NCBI GenBank assembly: GCA_017886545.1
Contig: JAGHJS010000088.1
Span: forward strand, 31,404 to 95,403
Direction: 5' to 3'
DNA: 64,000 nt
Source: Clostridia bacterium
Lineage (GTDB): Bacteria; Bacillota; Clostridia; Christensenellales; Borkfalkiaceae
This document shows positions 1 to 9,243 of this stretch, piece by piece (the first letter of the stretch is position 1; every line of letters begins with the position of its first letter). The notes under the pieces are model-generated. The model was not told the origin of the DNA and did no database searches. It saw nothing but the letters and a program-made list of their open reading frames with translations. The position numbers and the translations under genes are program-made.

Positions 1-2
1 GC

Positions 3-68
3 GCGCCCGCGGACGACATGACCGTCGTCGCCGTGCGGCTTTGCGGAAATTTGCAGAACGAACCGTGA
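3..68 (+). CDS. C-terminal end of a PP2C-type phosphatase, SpoIIE-like (partial, truncated by window edge)
   Basis: Frame 3 reads APADDMTVVAVRLCGNLQNEP*, the DDMTVV motif typical of PP2C/SpoIIE C-termini. Confidence 0.5.
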   Translation, partial: APADDMTVVAVRLCGNLQNEP

Positions 69-108
69 CGCGCGGCTCTCCGCGCCGCGAACAAAGCAGA
101 CCGCGCTT

Positions 109-132
109 CCGCCCTGACGGGCGGATTTTTTT
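109..132 (+). terminator. Intrinsic terminator
   Basis: CCGCCC-TGAC-GGGCGG followed by ATTTTTTT. Confidence 0.75.
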
Positions 133-167
133 GCCAAAGTTTAAGTGATAATTTGTCGAAAGATATC

Positions 168-196
168 TTGCTTTTAGCGTAAGATTGTGGTAAAAT
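168..196 (+). promoter_or_regulatory. Putative sigA-type promoter
   Basis: TTGCTT-17 nt-TAAAAT; it overlaps the 195 ATG, so the real start is probably the ATG at 258. Confidence 0.5.
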
Positions 197-257
197 GGGA
201 GAGTATATTACGGCATGCGGCGTTAGCCGCAAAATCTGCACGCAGGGACCGGACGGC

Positions 258-2183
258 ATGCTGAAAGAAACGTTGGGCGGACAGCCGAGCATCCGAAAAT
301 ACGTTGCGCACAAGATCGCGCAGCTTGAAAATTCGGACAGGGATATGCGTTCCCTGTTCCGCCTGATGTTTTCGGAAAAGGAGAACGTGCTCGCGGAGAG
401 CACGGACGGCTATAAGATCCGCTCCCTGACCTACGGCGAAAGCCTGGAAAACGTACGCCGCAAGACGGCGCGGCTGGCAGCGCTGCTTGGCGGCGTGCCG
501 CGCGGTTCGGTCGTCGGTCTGTGCCTTGCGAACTCGCCCGACTGGATCGAAACGTTCTGGGCGATCCTGCAGGCGGGCTATAAACCGCTCCTCATCAACG
601 ACCGCCTGGACGACGGCACGATCGCAGACGCCTGCGCGGCATGCGGCGTAAAGGCCGCCGTTTCGGACGGCAGGCAGTTCGGCGTCCGGCACATCCACCT
701 CGCGCAGCTTCTGGAAGACGCGGACGCATCTTCGGTCACGGACGACCGTTTTGAAAACGAGATCTTTCTGATGTCCTCGAATTCTTCGCAGCACCTGAAG
801 ATCTGCGGCTATACGGGCGAACAGTTTTACCATCAGATCCTGGACAGCGCCGCCATCCTGCGGCGCAGCCGCGCGATAAAAAAGCATTATAAAGGCAGGC
901 TGAAGTTGTTGGCGCTGCTGCCCTTCTGTCATATCTTCGGGCTGGCGGCGGTATACATCTGGTTCTGCTTTTTTTCACGTACGCTCGTCTTTCTGAAAGA
1001 CCTCGCCCCCGATACGATCGTGAACACCGTGCGCAAGCACCGCGTGACGCACATCTTTGCCGTCCCCCTCTTTTGGGAAACGGTCTATAAATCGGCGCTC
1101 GTCAGAATCAGAGAGCGCGGTCACCGTACATACGAAAAATTCCTGCGCGGGCTGAAACTGTGCGGCGTTCCCCTGCTCGGGCGGCTCGTGACGCGCTTCG
1201 GGTTCCGCGAAGTGCGCGACAACCTGTTCGGCGAAAGCGTGTGCTTCTGCATCAGCGGCGGGGGCGCGATCTCCGCGGACGTATTGCGGTTCGTGAACGC
1301 GGCGGGGTATCCCCTCTCCAACGGCTACGGCATGACGGAGATCGGCATCACGTCCGTCGAACTTTCGGGCAGTGCGCGCGTGCGGATGCGCGGCTCGGTC
1401 GGCAAACCGTTCGCTTCCGCGGAATACCGCGTCGGCGACGGGGGTGAACTGTTCGTGCGCTCCCCCGCGGCGGCGCATGAAATTTTCTGCGACGGCGCCC
1501 GAACGGAGCAGAACGGCTGGTTCAACACGCACGACCTGTTTGCCGTAAAGCGCGGCAGGTACTACATACAGGGCAGGAAAGACGACCTGCTCGTCTGTTC
1601 CAACGGCGAAAACATCAACCCGGACATGACCGAACAGCTGTTCCGCGCGGACGGCGTGCAGCGCGTGTGCCTGCTGCCCTCGCCGCGGCAGAGCGGGAAG
1701 ATCCTGCTCGTGGCGGAAGTGAGCAAATACCTCGGCGGGCAGCGGCTCGTATCCATCCGCAACGCGCTTGCCCTGCGCGCGGCGCAGCTCGGCATCGCGG
1801 CGGTGCTGGCGGGCATCCTGCTCACCGACCAATCCCTTCTGGACGCGAACGACTTCAAACTCGTGCGCAAAAAGATCGCCGCACGGCTCGCGGAGGGAAC
1901 GCTCGTGCTGCTCGACCCCGACGATGCGGACGCCGCGACGGAGGAAGCCGACCGCGCGCTGACAAAGCGGCTGACGGAACTGTTTGCGAAAGCGCTGAAC
2001 CGCAGGGAAGAAGAGATCGGCGAAAACGCGCACTTCTTTTTCGACCTGGGCGGGAACAGCCTCGACTACTTTGCCATGATCGCCTCGGTGCAGGAGGAGT
2101 TCGGCATCTCCTTCCCCGCGACCGACAAGGCGGGCATTACGACCATACGGCAGCTGAAAGACTATATACAGCAAAATCTTTGA
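258..2183 (+). CDS. AMP-dependent acyl/amino-acid ligase with C-terminal acyl/peptidyl carrier domain (ORF open from 195)
   Basis: AMP-binding motifs (SNGYGMTEIG, GRKDDLLVCSNGENINP, A10-like NDFKLVRKKI) followed by carrier motif DLGGNSLDY. Confidence 0.85.
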   Translation: MLKETLGGQPSIRKYVAHKIAQLENSDRDMRSLFRLMFSEKENVLAESTDGYKIRSLTYGESLENVRRKTARLAALLGGVPRGSVVGLCLANSPDWIETFWAILQAGYKPLLINDRLDDGTIADACAACGVKAAVSDGRQFGVRHIHLAQLLEDADASSVTDDRFENEIFLMSSNSSQHLKICGYTGEQFYHQILDSAAILRRSRAIKKHYKGRLKLLALLPFCHIFGLAAVYIWFCFFSRTLVFLKDLAPDTIVNTVRKHRVTHIFAVPLFWETVYKSALVRIRERGHRTYEKFLRGLKLCGVPLLGRLVTRFGFREVRDNLFGESVCFCISGGGAISADVLRFVNAAGYPLSNGYGMTEIGITSVELSGSARVRMRGSVGKPFASAEYRVGDGGELFVRSPAAAHEIFCDGARTEQNGWFNTHDLFAVKRGRYYIQGRKDDLLVCSNGENINPDMTEQLFRADGVQRVCLLPSPRQSGKILLVAEVSKYLGGQRLVSIRNALALRAAQLGIAAVLAGILLTDQSLLDANDFKLVRKKIAARLAEGTLVLLDPDDADAATEEADRALTKRLTELFAKALNRREEEIGENAHFFFDLGGNSLDYFAMIASVQEEFGISFPATDKAGITTIRQLKDYIQQNL

Positions 2184-2199
2184 CATAAGGAGAGAGAAT

Positions 2200-4158
2200 A
2201 TGTTGAAAGCTGTGCAGTCATTGGACAAAAAATGGAAAGAACTCGTCTATTCGGCGTCAGGGTTCGGTCCGAACTTCCTGATGGTGCTGATGGGCGCGTA
2301 CTTTTCGGACGCGGTCAACCCCGCGGGGCTGGGTGCGGACGTGAACGGGCAGACGATCGTGGGAACGATCTGCCTCGTCATCCCCGCCCTGTTCTCCGTG
2401 CTGATGATCGTGGCGAAGGTGTTCGACGGGCTGATCGATATCCCGTTCGCCTCCATCACGGATAACCTTTCCACCAAATGGGGGCGCAGGCGCCCGCCCA
2501 TCCTGGTATGCTTTATCCCGATGGTGATCTCGTTCGCGTTCTGCTGGTGGCCGGTGTTCGGCACGGCGGAATCGGCGCAGATCGGCAACACGATCTGGTT
2601 CATCTTCTGGGCGCTCATCTTTTTTGCGACGTACACGATGTGCCTGATCGCCTTTTACGGAAGCCTGAGCAACGTCTGCTCGAGCGCGTCGCAGCGGCTG
2701 CGCGTTTCGGCGTTCAAATCCTTCTTCGACACCATCTCGTACTGCGTCGTTTACGCACTGGTGCCCGTCATCCTGCAGGGGCTGTACAACTCCTCCGGCG
2801 GGGCGCTCGGCATCGACGAATTCGTGTTCATGTGCCTGCCGCTCATGTTCACGATGGTCATTCCCCTCTTTATGATCAAAGAGGGCAAAAAGTACGGCTA
2901 CCCCGAAAACGAGGGCTTTGAAAAACAGCCTAAGATCAAACTCGGGCAGTCCTTCAAGATCACCTTCAAAAACAAGATCTTCGGCAACTGGCTGGTCGTG
3001 AACTGCTGCTCCTTCTTCGGCTTGCAGATGTTCCTTGTCGCGATGAACGCAATGATCATCGGCGGCATGGGGATGGACGGCGTAGGCATGACCATCCTCA
3101 ACACCTGCGCGTTCGCGCCCGTGCCGGTCATGCTGTACCTGTTCCGAAAGCTCGCGGCAAAGAAGGGGCTGCGCTTCACCTACCAGACCTGCCTCATCTC
3201 CTTTGCGGTCGCGATCCTCGGCTTCTTTTTCGGGTCGACGTTCATCTGCGGCGACAACAAGCTCGCGCAGTACCTCATCGGATGCATCGGCGGCGTGATC
3301 GGCAGCTGGGCGATCGGCGCGTTCTTCATGATGCCGTACATGGTCCCCGCGTAGATCTCTTCCGTCGAGGAAAAGCTGCTGAAAAAGAACCACAGCGCCA
3401 TGTACTTTGCGGCGCAGGCGTTTGCGACGAGCGTCGTCGGCGCGATCGCGTCGTACGGCGTGTACGACATCCTCAAAAACATCTTCGTTTCGGGCGACTT
3501 CCGCTTCGTATGGGCGGAGGCGACGGAGCTTCTGAGCGCGCAAGAAGTCGCGGAAAGCCTGCTCGGCACGGGCAACGTGTATAACTTCGGCGTCATGATC
3601 GTGCCGTTCATCGTCGCGATCCTGTGCGTCGTCGGGTTCCTGTTCGCCTTCCGCATGCCGCGCGACTACTCGCCCGCGGAAGTGGCGAAATCCTTCAAAA
3701 AGATGTATCCCGACCTCGACATCTCCGAATACGAGAACGTGACCCATGAAAAGGAAGAGAAAGGCGAGATCCTGTTCGTGCAGATCGCGCTCTCCGTCCT
3801 TTCGGGCTTCCTGTTCGGGTTCATCTGGTACGGGATGCTGCTCTCCTCCGTCAAAAAGCTCACGGGCAAAGGGAAACGCGCCCTCTTCTGGGCGCTGGGG
3901 TGCTTTATCCCCTTCTTCGGCATCTTTGCGATGCTGCGCCTGAACAAGGCGCTCGCGGAGAAGGCGGCGGAGCGGGGCATCGCGCTCGGCGGGCGGAAAG
4001 TGCTCTCCGTCGTGTTCGGCATCCTGCTTCCCCTCTCCTTCCTGAACATCGTTTCCCTCTCCCTCCTGCAGAAGGATGTGAACAAATTCTATGCGGCGGA
4101 GGAATCGCAGGCCGCGGCGGAGGAACTTCCCGAAAGCAAAAATGAAGCGGCTGTTTAA
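2200..4158 (+). pseudogene. GPH-family MFS transporter (MFS_2-like) with extra C-terminal hydrophobic domain; interrupted by in-frame TAG at 3352-3354
   Basis: ORFs 2200-3354 and 3400-4158 share one frame; KVFDGLIDIPFASITDN..KWGRRRP resembles the GPH signature; sequence continues PYMVPA*ISSVEEKLLKKNHSAMYF. Confidence 0.75.
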
Positions 4159-4798
4159 TGCGCTTGTAAAGATCACCGGCTGGCCCGTTCAGAAGATCCT
4201 GTTCCGCACAAAAGTCTATTATGAAGACAAGGCGGTGCAGAGCAGGCGGCTGAAGGGGCCTGCCATCCTCATTTCGAATCACACTTCCGTCTACGACTAC
4301 GCCGTGTTCCTGTTCGTGTTCTGGCGGCGCACGCTGCGCTACCAGATGGCGGAACTGCTGTTCCGCCGCAGGGTGCTGAAACACTTCCTGCGGGCGATGG
4401 GCGGCATCTTCGTAGACAGGGACGCATACGACTTTTCCTTTGTCCGCAGATCGCTGGAGATCCTGGAACGCAAGGGCGTGGTCGGCATCTTCCCCGAAGC
4501 GCGGCTGCCCGTCGAAGGCGAGGAGCGGCCGCTCCCCTTCAAGACGAGCGCCGCGTACATCGCCTTAGAGAGCGGCGCGCCCGTCATCCCCGTGTACACG
4601 AACGGGAGTTATTTCAGAAAACAGCGCGCGGAAGTCATCATCGGCAAACCCGTATTTGCACGCGACCTTTGGCAGGACGGCGCCGACGAGCGGACCAACC
4701 TGGAGGCGATCTCGGCAGCGCTGCGTGAGAAGGTCATTGGACTCGGCTATGAACTCGAAACCCAAAAACAACAAAACCGAAAAAAGAAAGAAAGCTAA
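4142..4798 (+). CDS. PlsC-like 1-acylglycerol-phosphate acyltransferase
   Basis: HxxxxD box SNHTSVYD, FPEAR motif, PVIPVY. Confidence 0.85.
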   Translation: MKRLFNALVKITGWPVQKILFRTKVYYEDKAVQSRRLKGPAILISNHTSVYDYAVFLFVFWRRTLRYQMAELLFRRRVLKHFLRAMGGIFVDRDAYDFSFVRRSLEILERKGVVGIFPEARLPVEGEERPLPFKTSAAYIALESGAPVIPVYTNGSYFRKQRAEVIIGKPVFARDLWQDGADERTNLEAISAALREKVIGLGYELETQKQQNRKKKES

Positions 4799-5504
4799 GC
4801 TCTTTTCTTTCCGCTATTTTTTGTTTGACTTTGTAAAGCTGACGGCGGCGCTGCCCACGCTCATCGCGCTGCGCCCGCGCTGGCATTACGAAAACAAAGA
4901 AGCGCACAAAAAGATCCGCGGCGCGGCAATGACGGTGGCGAACCATCAGAGCTATCTCGACCCCATCAACATGCTGCTTGCGATATGGTACAGGCGGCTG
5001 CACATGGTGGCGACCGAAAACCTGTTCGCCTCCCGCCTCGGGAACTGGTTTTTCCGCAGGATGCTGTGCATCCCCGTCGACAAGGAAAACTTCAACATAC
5101 AGACCTTCCGCGAGGTGGGCAAACGCCTCGGCGAAGGCGGCGTGGTGACCATCTTCCCCGAAGGCGAACTCAACGCCGAAAAAGAGACGATCAAGACCTT
5201 CCGCGCGGGCGTCGTGCTCATGGCGATGAAAAACCGCGTCCCCGTCGTGCCCGTCTATATCAAGCCGAACAGGCACTGGTACAACCGCCTGCACATCGTT
5301 ATCGGCGAATCCGTCCGCATGGAAGAGTACTGCGGGCAGGGCGCGGCGCTTGCCGACGTCGAACGCGCGGCGGAAGTGCTGCACGCACGGGAGCTTGCGC
5401 TGAAACTATACCTTGAAACCAAACTTGCAAAAAAACGGAAAGGAGAAAAAAATGTTCGAAAAGTACACGGACGCACAGACGTTCGCGAGGATCAGGGAGT
5501 ATGA
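4749..5504 (+). CDS. Second PlsC-like acyltransferase
   Basis: NHQSYLD, FPEGE, VPVVPVYI motifs. Confidence 0.85.
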   Translation: MNSKPKNNKTEKRKKAKLFSFRYFLFDFVKLTAALPTLIALRPRWHYENKEAHKKIRGAAMTVANHQSYLDPINMLLAIWYRRLHMVATENLFASRLGNWFFRRMLCIPVDKENFNIQTFREVGKRLGEGGVVTIFPEGELNAEKETIKTFRAGVVLMAMKNRVPVVPVYIKPNRHWYNRLHIVIGESVRMEEYCGQGAALADVERAAEVLHARELALKLYLETKLAKKRKGEKNVRKVHGRTDVREDQGV

Positions 5505-6717
5505 CTCCGTAACCGCCATGTGGCAGGACAAAGTCGCCGAATTCGGCGGCGTTGTCGCCATCGAGGACGCGGGCGAGCGCTATACCTACACCCGCATCGA
5601 CGAAGAAGTTGCCTCCCTTCGCGGCGTTCTGCTTGCCAAGGGCATAAAAAAGGGCGACTGTGTCGGCGTGTTCGCGCCCAACAGCTTCGCCTTTGTGCGC
5701 GCGTACCTCGCCGTCGTGACGGCGGGCGCGGTCGCGGTGCTGCTGCCGCCCCACCTCGACGAAACGACGGTTTTCGGGTGCAGCCTTAAATTTTCGCTCA
5801 AAGCGCTCGTCGTTGCAGACGAGCTGCGCGCAAAGACGGCGTTTGCCGCCGAAAAGAACCCGCGCCTTACGCTCATCGGCTGCGGCGAGTCGGGTGACCC
5901 CGCCCCTGCCGTGCCCGCCGCGGGCGAGGACGGCTGCGCCGTGCTGTTCACGGGCGGCACCACGGGCAAGAGCAAGGGCGCGCTTTTAAGCCACCGCGCC
6001 GTGATGGCGGGCACGCGGAACGGGTGCTACGGCATCCGCAAGGTGTTCGGCTTGCGCTACCTGCTCGTGCTGCCACTCACGCATGTGTTCGGGCTGATCC
6101 GCAACCTGATGACGTCGCTGTACACGGGCAGCACGCTGTTCATCTGCCGCAACAACAAAGACATGTTCAAAGACATCGCCGTGTTCAGGCCCGACATCCT
6201 CGTGCTCGTTCCCGCGCTCGCGGAGATGGCGCTCGGGCTCTCCAAACAGTTCGGGCGCAATATGCTCGGCGATTCGCTGAAAACGATCATCTGCGGCGCG
6301 GCGTTCGTGCCGCCCTACCTCATCGCGGAGTACAAAAAACTCGGCGTTTCGCTCTTCCCCGGGTACGGGCTGACGGAGAGCGCGAACCTGGTGAGCGGCA
6401 ACGCCGAAACGGAGACGAAGCCCGATTCCGTCGGCTACCCCTACCCCGGGCAGGAACTGAAGATCGTGGACGGCGAACTCTGGCTCAAAGGCACGAACAT
6501 GATGAGCGGATACGTCGGCGACGAGGAAGAGAACAGGGCGGCGTACAGCGACGGCTGGTTCCGCACGGGCGACCTCGTGCGCATGGACGAGGACGGATTT
6601 TTGTACATCGTGGGCAGGATCAAAGAGGTGATCGTGCTCTCCACGGGCGAGAACATCTCCCCCGCAGAGATCGAAAACAAATTCGATTCGCACCCCGCCG
6701 AGAGAACGGACGCATGA
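5452..6717 (+). CDS. AMP-dependent synthetase/ligase lacking the usual C-terminal subdomain
   Basis: LFTGGTTGKSKGAL P-loop, FPGYGLTESAN, GWFRTGD, GRIKEVIVLSTGENISPAEIE; ends about 20 aa after the hinge; SD AAAGGAG. Confidence 0.85.
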   Translation: MFEKYTDAQTFARIREYDSVTAMWQDKVAEFGGVVAIEDAGERYTYTRIDEEVASLRGVLLAKGIKKGDCVGVFAPNSFAFVRAYLAVVTAGAVAVLLPPHLDETTVFGCSLKFSLKALVVADELRAKTAFAAEKNPRLTLIGCGESGDPAPAVPAAGEDGCAVLFTGGTTGKSKGALLSHRAVMAGTRNGCYGIRKVFGLRYLLVLPLTHVFGLIRNLMTSLYTGSTLFICRNNKDMFKDIAVFRPDILVLVPALAEMALGLSKQFGRNMLGDSLKTIICGAAFVPPYLIAEYKKLGVSLFPGYGLTESANLVSGNAETETKPDSVGYPYPGQELKIVDGELWLKGTNMMSGYVGDEEENRAAYSDGWFRTGDLVRMDEDGFLYIVGRIKEVIVLSTGENISPAEIENKFDSHPAERTDA

Positions 6718-7727
6718 AGTGGCTTCCCGATCCGCCGCAGACGGGCGACATCGTGCGCGTGAAGCTGGGGCAGATCTACCACTACGGCGTGTACCTTTCG
6801 GACGAAGAAGTGATCGCGTTCGGCATGCCGCCCGTCGGCGGGCTGCCCGCGGACGGCAGGGACGTATGCGTCGTTTCGACGGACATACAGACCTTTTTGT
6901 GCGGAAATTTCCTCGAAACGGGAAAGCCCTCCTTCACGGAGCGCAGGCGCATGCGCCCGCGGGAAGAGATCGCGGCATACGCGCGCGCCAAAATCGGCAT
7001 GCGCGGGTACGACCTGTTGCGCAACAACTGCGAACATTTTGCCTACGAATGCGCGTTCGGCGCCAAACAGAGCGCGCAGGTGGACGCGGTGCGCGCCATG
7101 TGGCGCTCGCTGCCGCGCACCGAAGTGTACGTCGCGCCCCTGCCCGCAGGCGGAGGCGGCGCGCTCTTCCCCGAAGAACGGCAGCGCGAGATCGACGGCT
7201 GTACGAACGAAAAGGTGAAGGCGCAGAAAGCTACCGTATGGCGGCTTTTGGAATTTGCGATGAAGCGCACGTTCGGCATCGAGCTGCGCGAAACGGACGT
7301 CCGCCGCGAACAGAGCGGCAAATGGGTGTGCTCGCAGTGCTGGTTTTCGCTCTCACACACAGACCGCTATGCCGCCGTCGCCGTGTCGCGCGCGCCCGTC
7401 GGGGTGGACATCGAGGAGGAAAACGGCAGGCCGTTCGCCGCGCTGCTCGGCCGCATCGCCACGCCCAAAGAACAGGAGCGCGGCGTGCCCGACGAACGGA
7501 GCTTTTTAAAACTCTGGACGGCGAAAGAGAGCCTGTTCAAACGCGCGGGCAAGGAGGCGTTCGTCCCTTCCGAAACGGAAACGGAGGGAGAAAGCGTGCT
7601 GAGCTGCTTTTTGCCCCATGAAAAGCTCGTGCTCTCCGTCGCCGCCGAGCAGGCGCAGGAAGCGCTCCTGCATACGGTCACGGCAGACCTCTCCGCCGCA
7701 GGAAAGGCGGACTATATCGCATTATGA
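6714..7727 (+). CDS. LRAT-domain protein fused to Sfp-type 4'-phosphopantetheinyl transferase
   Basis: LRAT-like IYHYGVYL and RNNCEHF; PPTase motifs VGVDIEEENGRPF and LWTAKESLFKRAGKE. Confidence 0.8.
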   Translation: MKWLPDPPQTGDIVRVKLGQIYHYGVYLSDEEVIAFGMPPVGGLPADGRDVCVVSTDIQTFLCGNFLETGKPSFTERRRMRPREEIAAYARAKIGMRGYDLLRNNCEHFAYECAFGAKQSAQVDAVRAMWRSLPRTEVYVAPLPAGGGGALFPEERQREIDGCTNEKVKAQKATVWRLLEFAMKRTFGIELRETDVRREQSGKWVCSQCWFSLSHTDRYAAVAVSRAPVGVDIEEENGRPFAALLGRIATPKEQERGVPDERSFLKLWTAKESLFKRAGKEAFVPSETETEGESVLSCFLPHEKLVLSVAAEQAQEALLHTVTADLSAAGKADYIAL

Positions 7728-7751
7728 TCGTCTGCGCCGCAAGCGGCGCGC

Positions 7752-7780
7752 ACGCCTCCCCGCCCGGGGAGGCGTTTTTT
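7752..7780 (+). terminator. Intrinsic terminator
   Basis: ACGCCTCCCC-GCC-CGGGGAGGCGT followed by T6. Confidence 0.8.
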
Positions 7781-7830
7781 GATTCGCCGGAACATCGGCG
7801 GGACGCGCCCGCCCTTTCGCAGGCGTCCGT

Positions 7831-7886
7831 CACGGCGCGTCGGGCACGGCGTTTCCGGCACGGCGCGTCGGGTACGGCGCGTTTCT
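7831..7886. repeat. 28-nt tandem repeat, 2 copies
   Basis: CACGGCGCGTCGGGCACGGCGTTTCCGG / CACGGCGCGTCGGGTACGGCGCGTTTCT. Confidence 0.6.
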
Positions 7887-7965
7887 CTTTTTTTGCAAAA
7901 GCCTTGCGCGGCGGCGCCTTCCTGTGTTATACTGAAGGCGGAAACAAAGGCAAAAGGAGGCGCAC

Positions 7966-8496
7966 ATGAGCGAACTGCGCACCATCCCGAACGTAGGAAA
8001 GGCGACCGAACGGGACCTCATCGCCATGGGCTATACGACGGTCGCCTCGCTGAAGGGCAAAACGGCGGACGAACTGTACGCCGAGGAGTGCGCCCTGCGC
8101 GGCTTTACGCTCGACCGCTGCCAGCTGTACCTGTACCGCGCCGTCGAATACTATGTGAACAGCGAAGCGCCCGACCCCGCGCGCTGCAAGTGGTGGCTGT
8201 GGAAAGACGAAGTGCTGCGCCCCTCGCCCTGCGGGGCGGTATGCGCGGACTGCGCGCGCTTCCCCGCCGCCTGCAAGGGCTGCCGTGCGATATGCGGAAA
8301 GGTGTACTGGCTGCAATACACGGGCGCCGCGCGATGCGCCGTGTACGATTGCTGCGTGAACGGCAAAAAACAGACGGACTGCGGCGGCTGCCCCGCCCTG
8401 CCCTGCGAGCGGTTCACCAAGGATCCGACCGTCTCCGACGAGCAGAACGCCGCGAACCTCGCCCGAATGCTTGAAAATCTGAAAAAGGCGCCCTGA
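7966..8496 (+). CDS. Helix-hairpin-helix (Cdd1-like) plus DUF3795-type Cys-rich protein
   Basis: IPNVGKATERDL HhH segment; CGAVCADCARFPAACKGC...CCVNGKKQTDCGGCPALPC. Confidence 0.65.
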   Translation: MSELRTIPNVGKATERDLIAMGYTTVASLKGKTADELYAEECALRGFTLDRCQLYLYRAVEYYVNSEAPDPARCKWWLWKDEVLRPSPCGAVCADCARFPAACKGCRAICGKVYWLQYTGAARCAVYDCCVNGKKQTDCGGCPALPCERFTKDPTVSDEQNAANLARMLENLKKAP

Positions 8497-8502
8497 TGAC
8501 CC

Positions 8503-9129
8503 ATGAACCGCTATACGATCATAGATGAAACGACCTGGAAACGCGCGCAGCACTGCGCCGTCTTCCGCAACTGTATCGAACCATCGTTCTGTGTGACGTT
8601 TGACCTTGACGTCACAAATTTCCGTCGCGCAATCGGGCGGCGGGGGCTCTCATTCACCCTTGCGCTCGTCTACGCCGTCACGGAATGCGCCAACTCGATC
8701 GAAGAATTCCGCTACCGCTTTCTGAACGGAAACGTCGTACTTTTTGACAAAATCGATACCGCCTTCACCTGGTTGGATGCGGATACGGAACTGTTCAAAG
8801 TGGTGAACGTACCTTTCGAAGGCAGCATGGACGAATATGTTGCCGCCGCAAAAAGAGCGGCGGAGCAGCAGAAAGTTTACTTTACGGGGCCGCTCGGTAT
8901 AGACGTGTTTCAGTTTTCGCCCCTGCCGTGGGTGACGTATCGCCATATTTCGCATACGAATGCGGGGAACAGGGAAAATTCTACGCCCCTCTTCGACTGG
9001 GGCAAGTTTTACGAACGGGAAGGCAGGTATCTGCTCCCCTTCTCCGTTCAGGTGCACCATTCTTTTGCGGACGGACTGCACGTAGGCAGGCTTGCGGAAA
9101 AAGTGCAGGATCTTCTCAACAGGCTATGA
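8503..9129 (+). CDS. Chloramphenicol acetyltransferase-like protein
   Basis: C-terminal catalytic motif VQVHHSFADGLHVGRL. Confidence 0.75.
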   Translation: MNRYTIIDETTWKRAQHCAVFRNCIEPSFCVTFDLDVTNFRRAIGRRGLSFTLALVYAVTECANSIEEFRYRFLNGNVVLFDKIDTAFTWLDADTELFKVVNVPFEGSMDEYVAAAKRAAEQQKVYFTGPLGIDVFQFSPLPWVTYRHISHTNAGNRENSTPLFDWGKFYEREGRYLLPFSVQVHHSFADGLHVGRLAEKVQDLLNRL

Positions 9130-9135
9130 CCCTTT

Positions 9136-9207
9136 GCGCAGCGGGCGCCCGCCGTACGGCGGGCGCCCGCTGCGCGAAAAACAGGCGGGCGCGATCGCGC
9201 CCGCCTG
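9136..9207. terminator. Two consecutive perfect palindromes between convergent genes (probable bidirectional terminator)
   Basis: 40-nt palindrome 9136-9175 and 26-nt palindrome 9182-9207. Confidence 0.6.
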
Positions 9208-9243
9208 CCCCGTTTCAGCAGAACGTTTCCTGTTTTGCGGTAT

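Noticed and set aside
3352-3354. Genetic-code reassignment of TAG
   Set aside because: The 45907-48780 glycosidase ends naturally in TAG and other genes show no internal TAG; single nonsense mutation or base error is simpler
2257-4176. 639-aa minus ORF
   Set aside because: Antisense to the transporter gene; charged repetitive composition, no motifs
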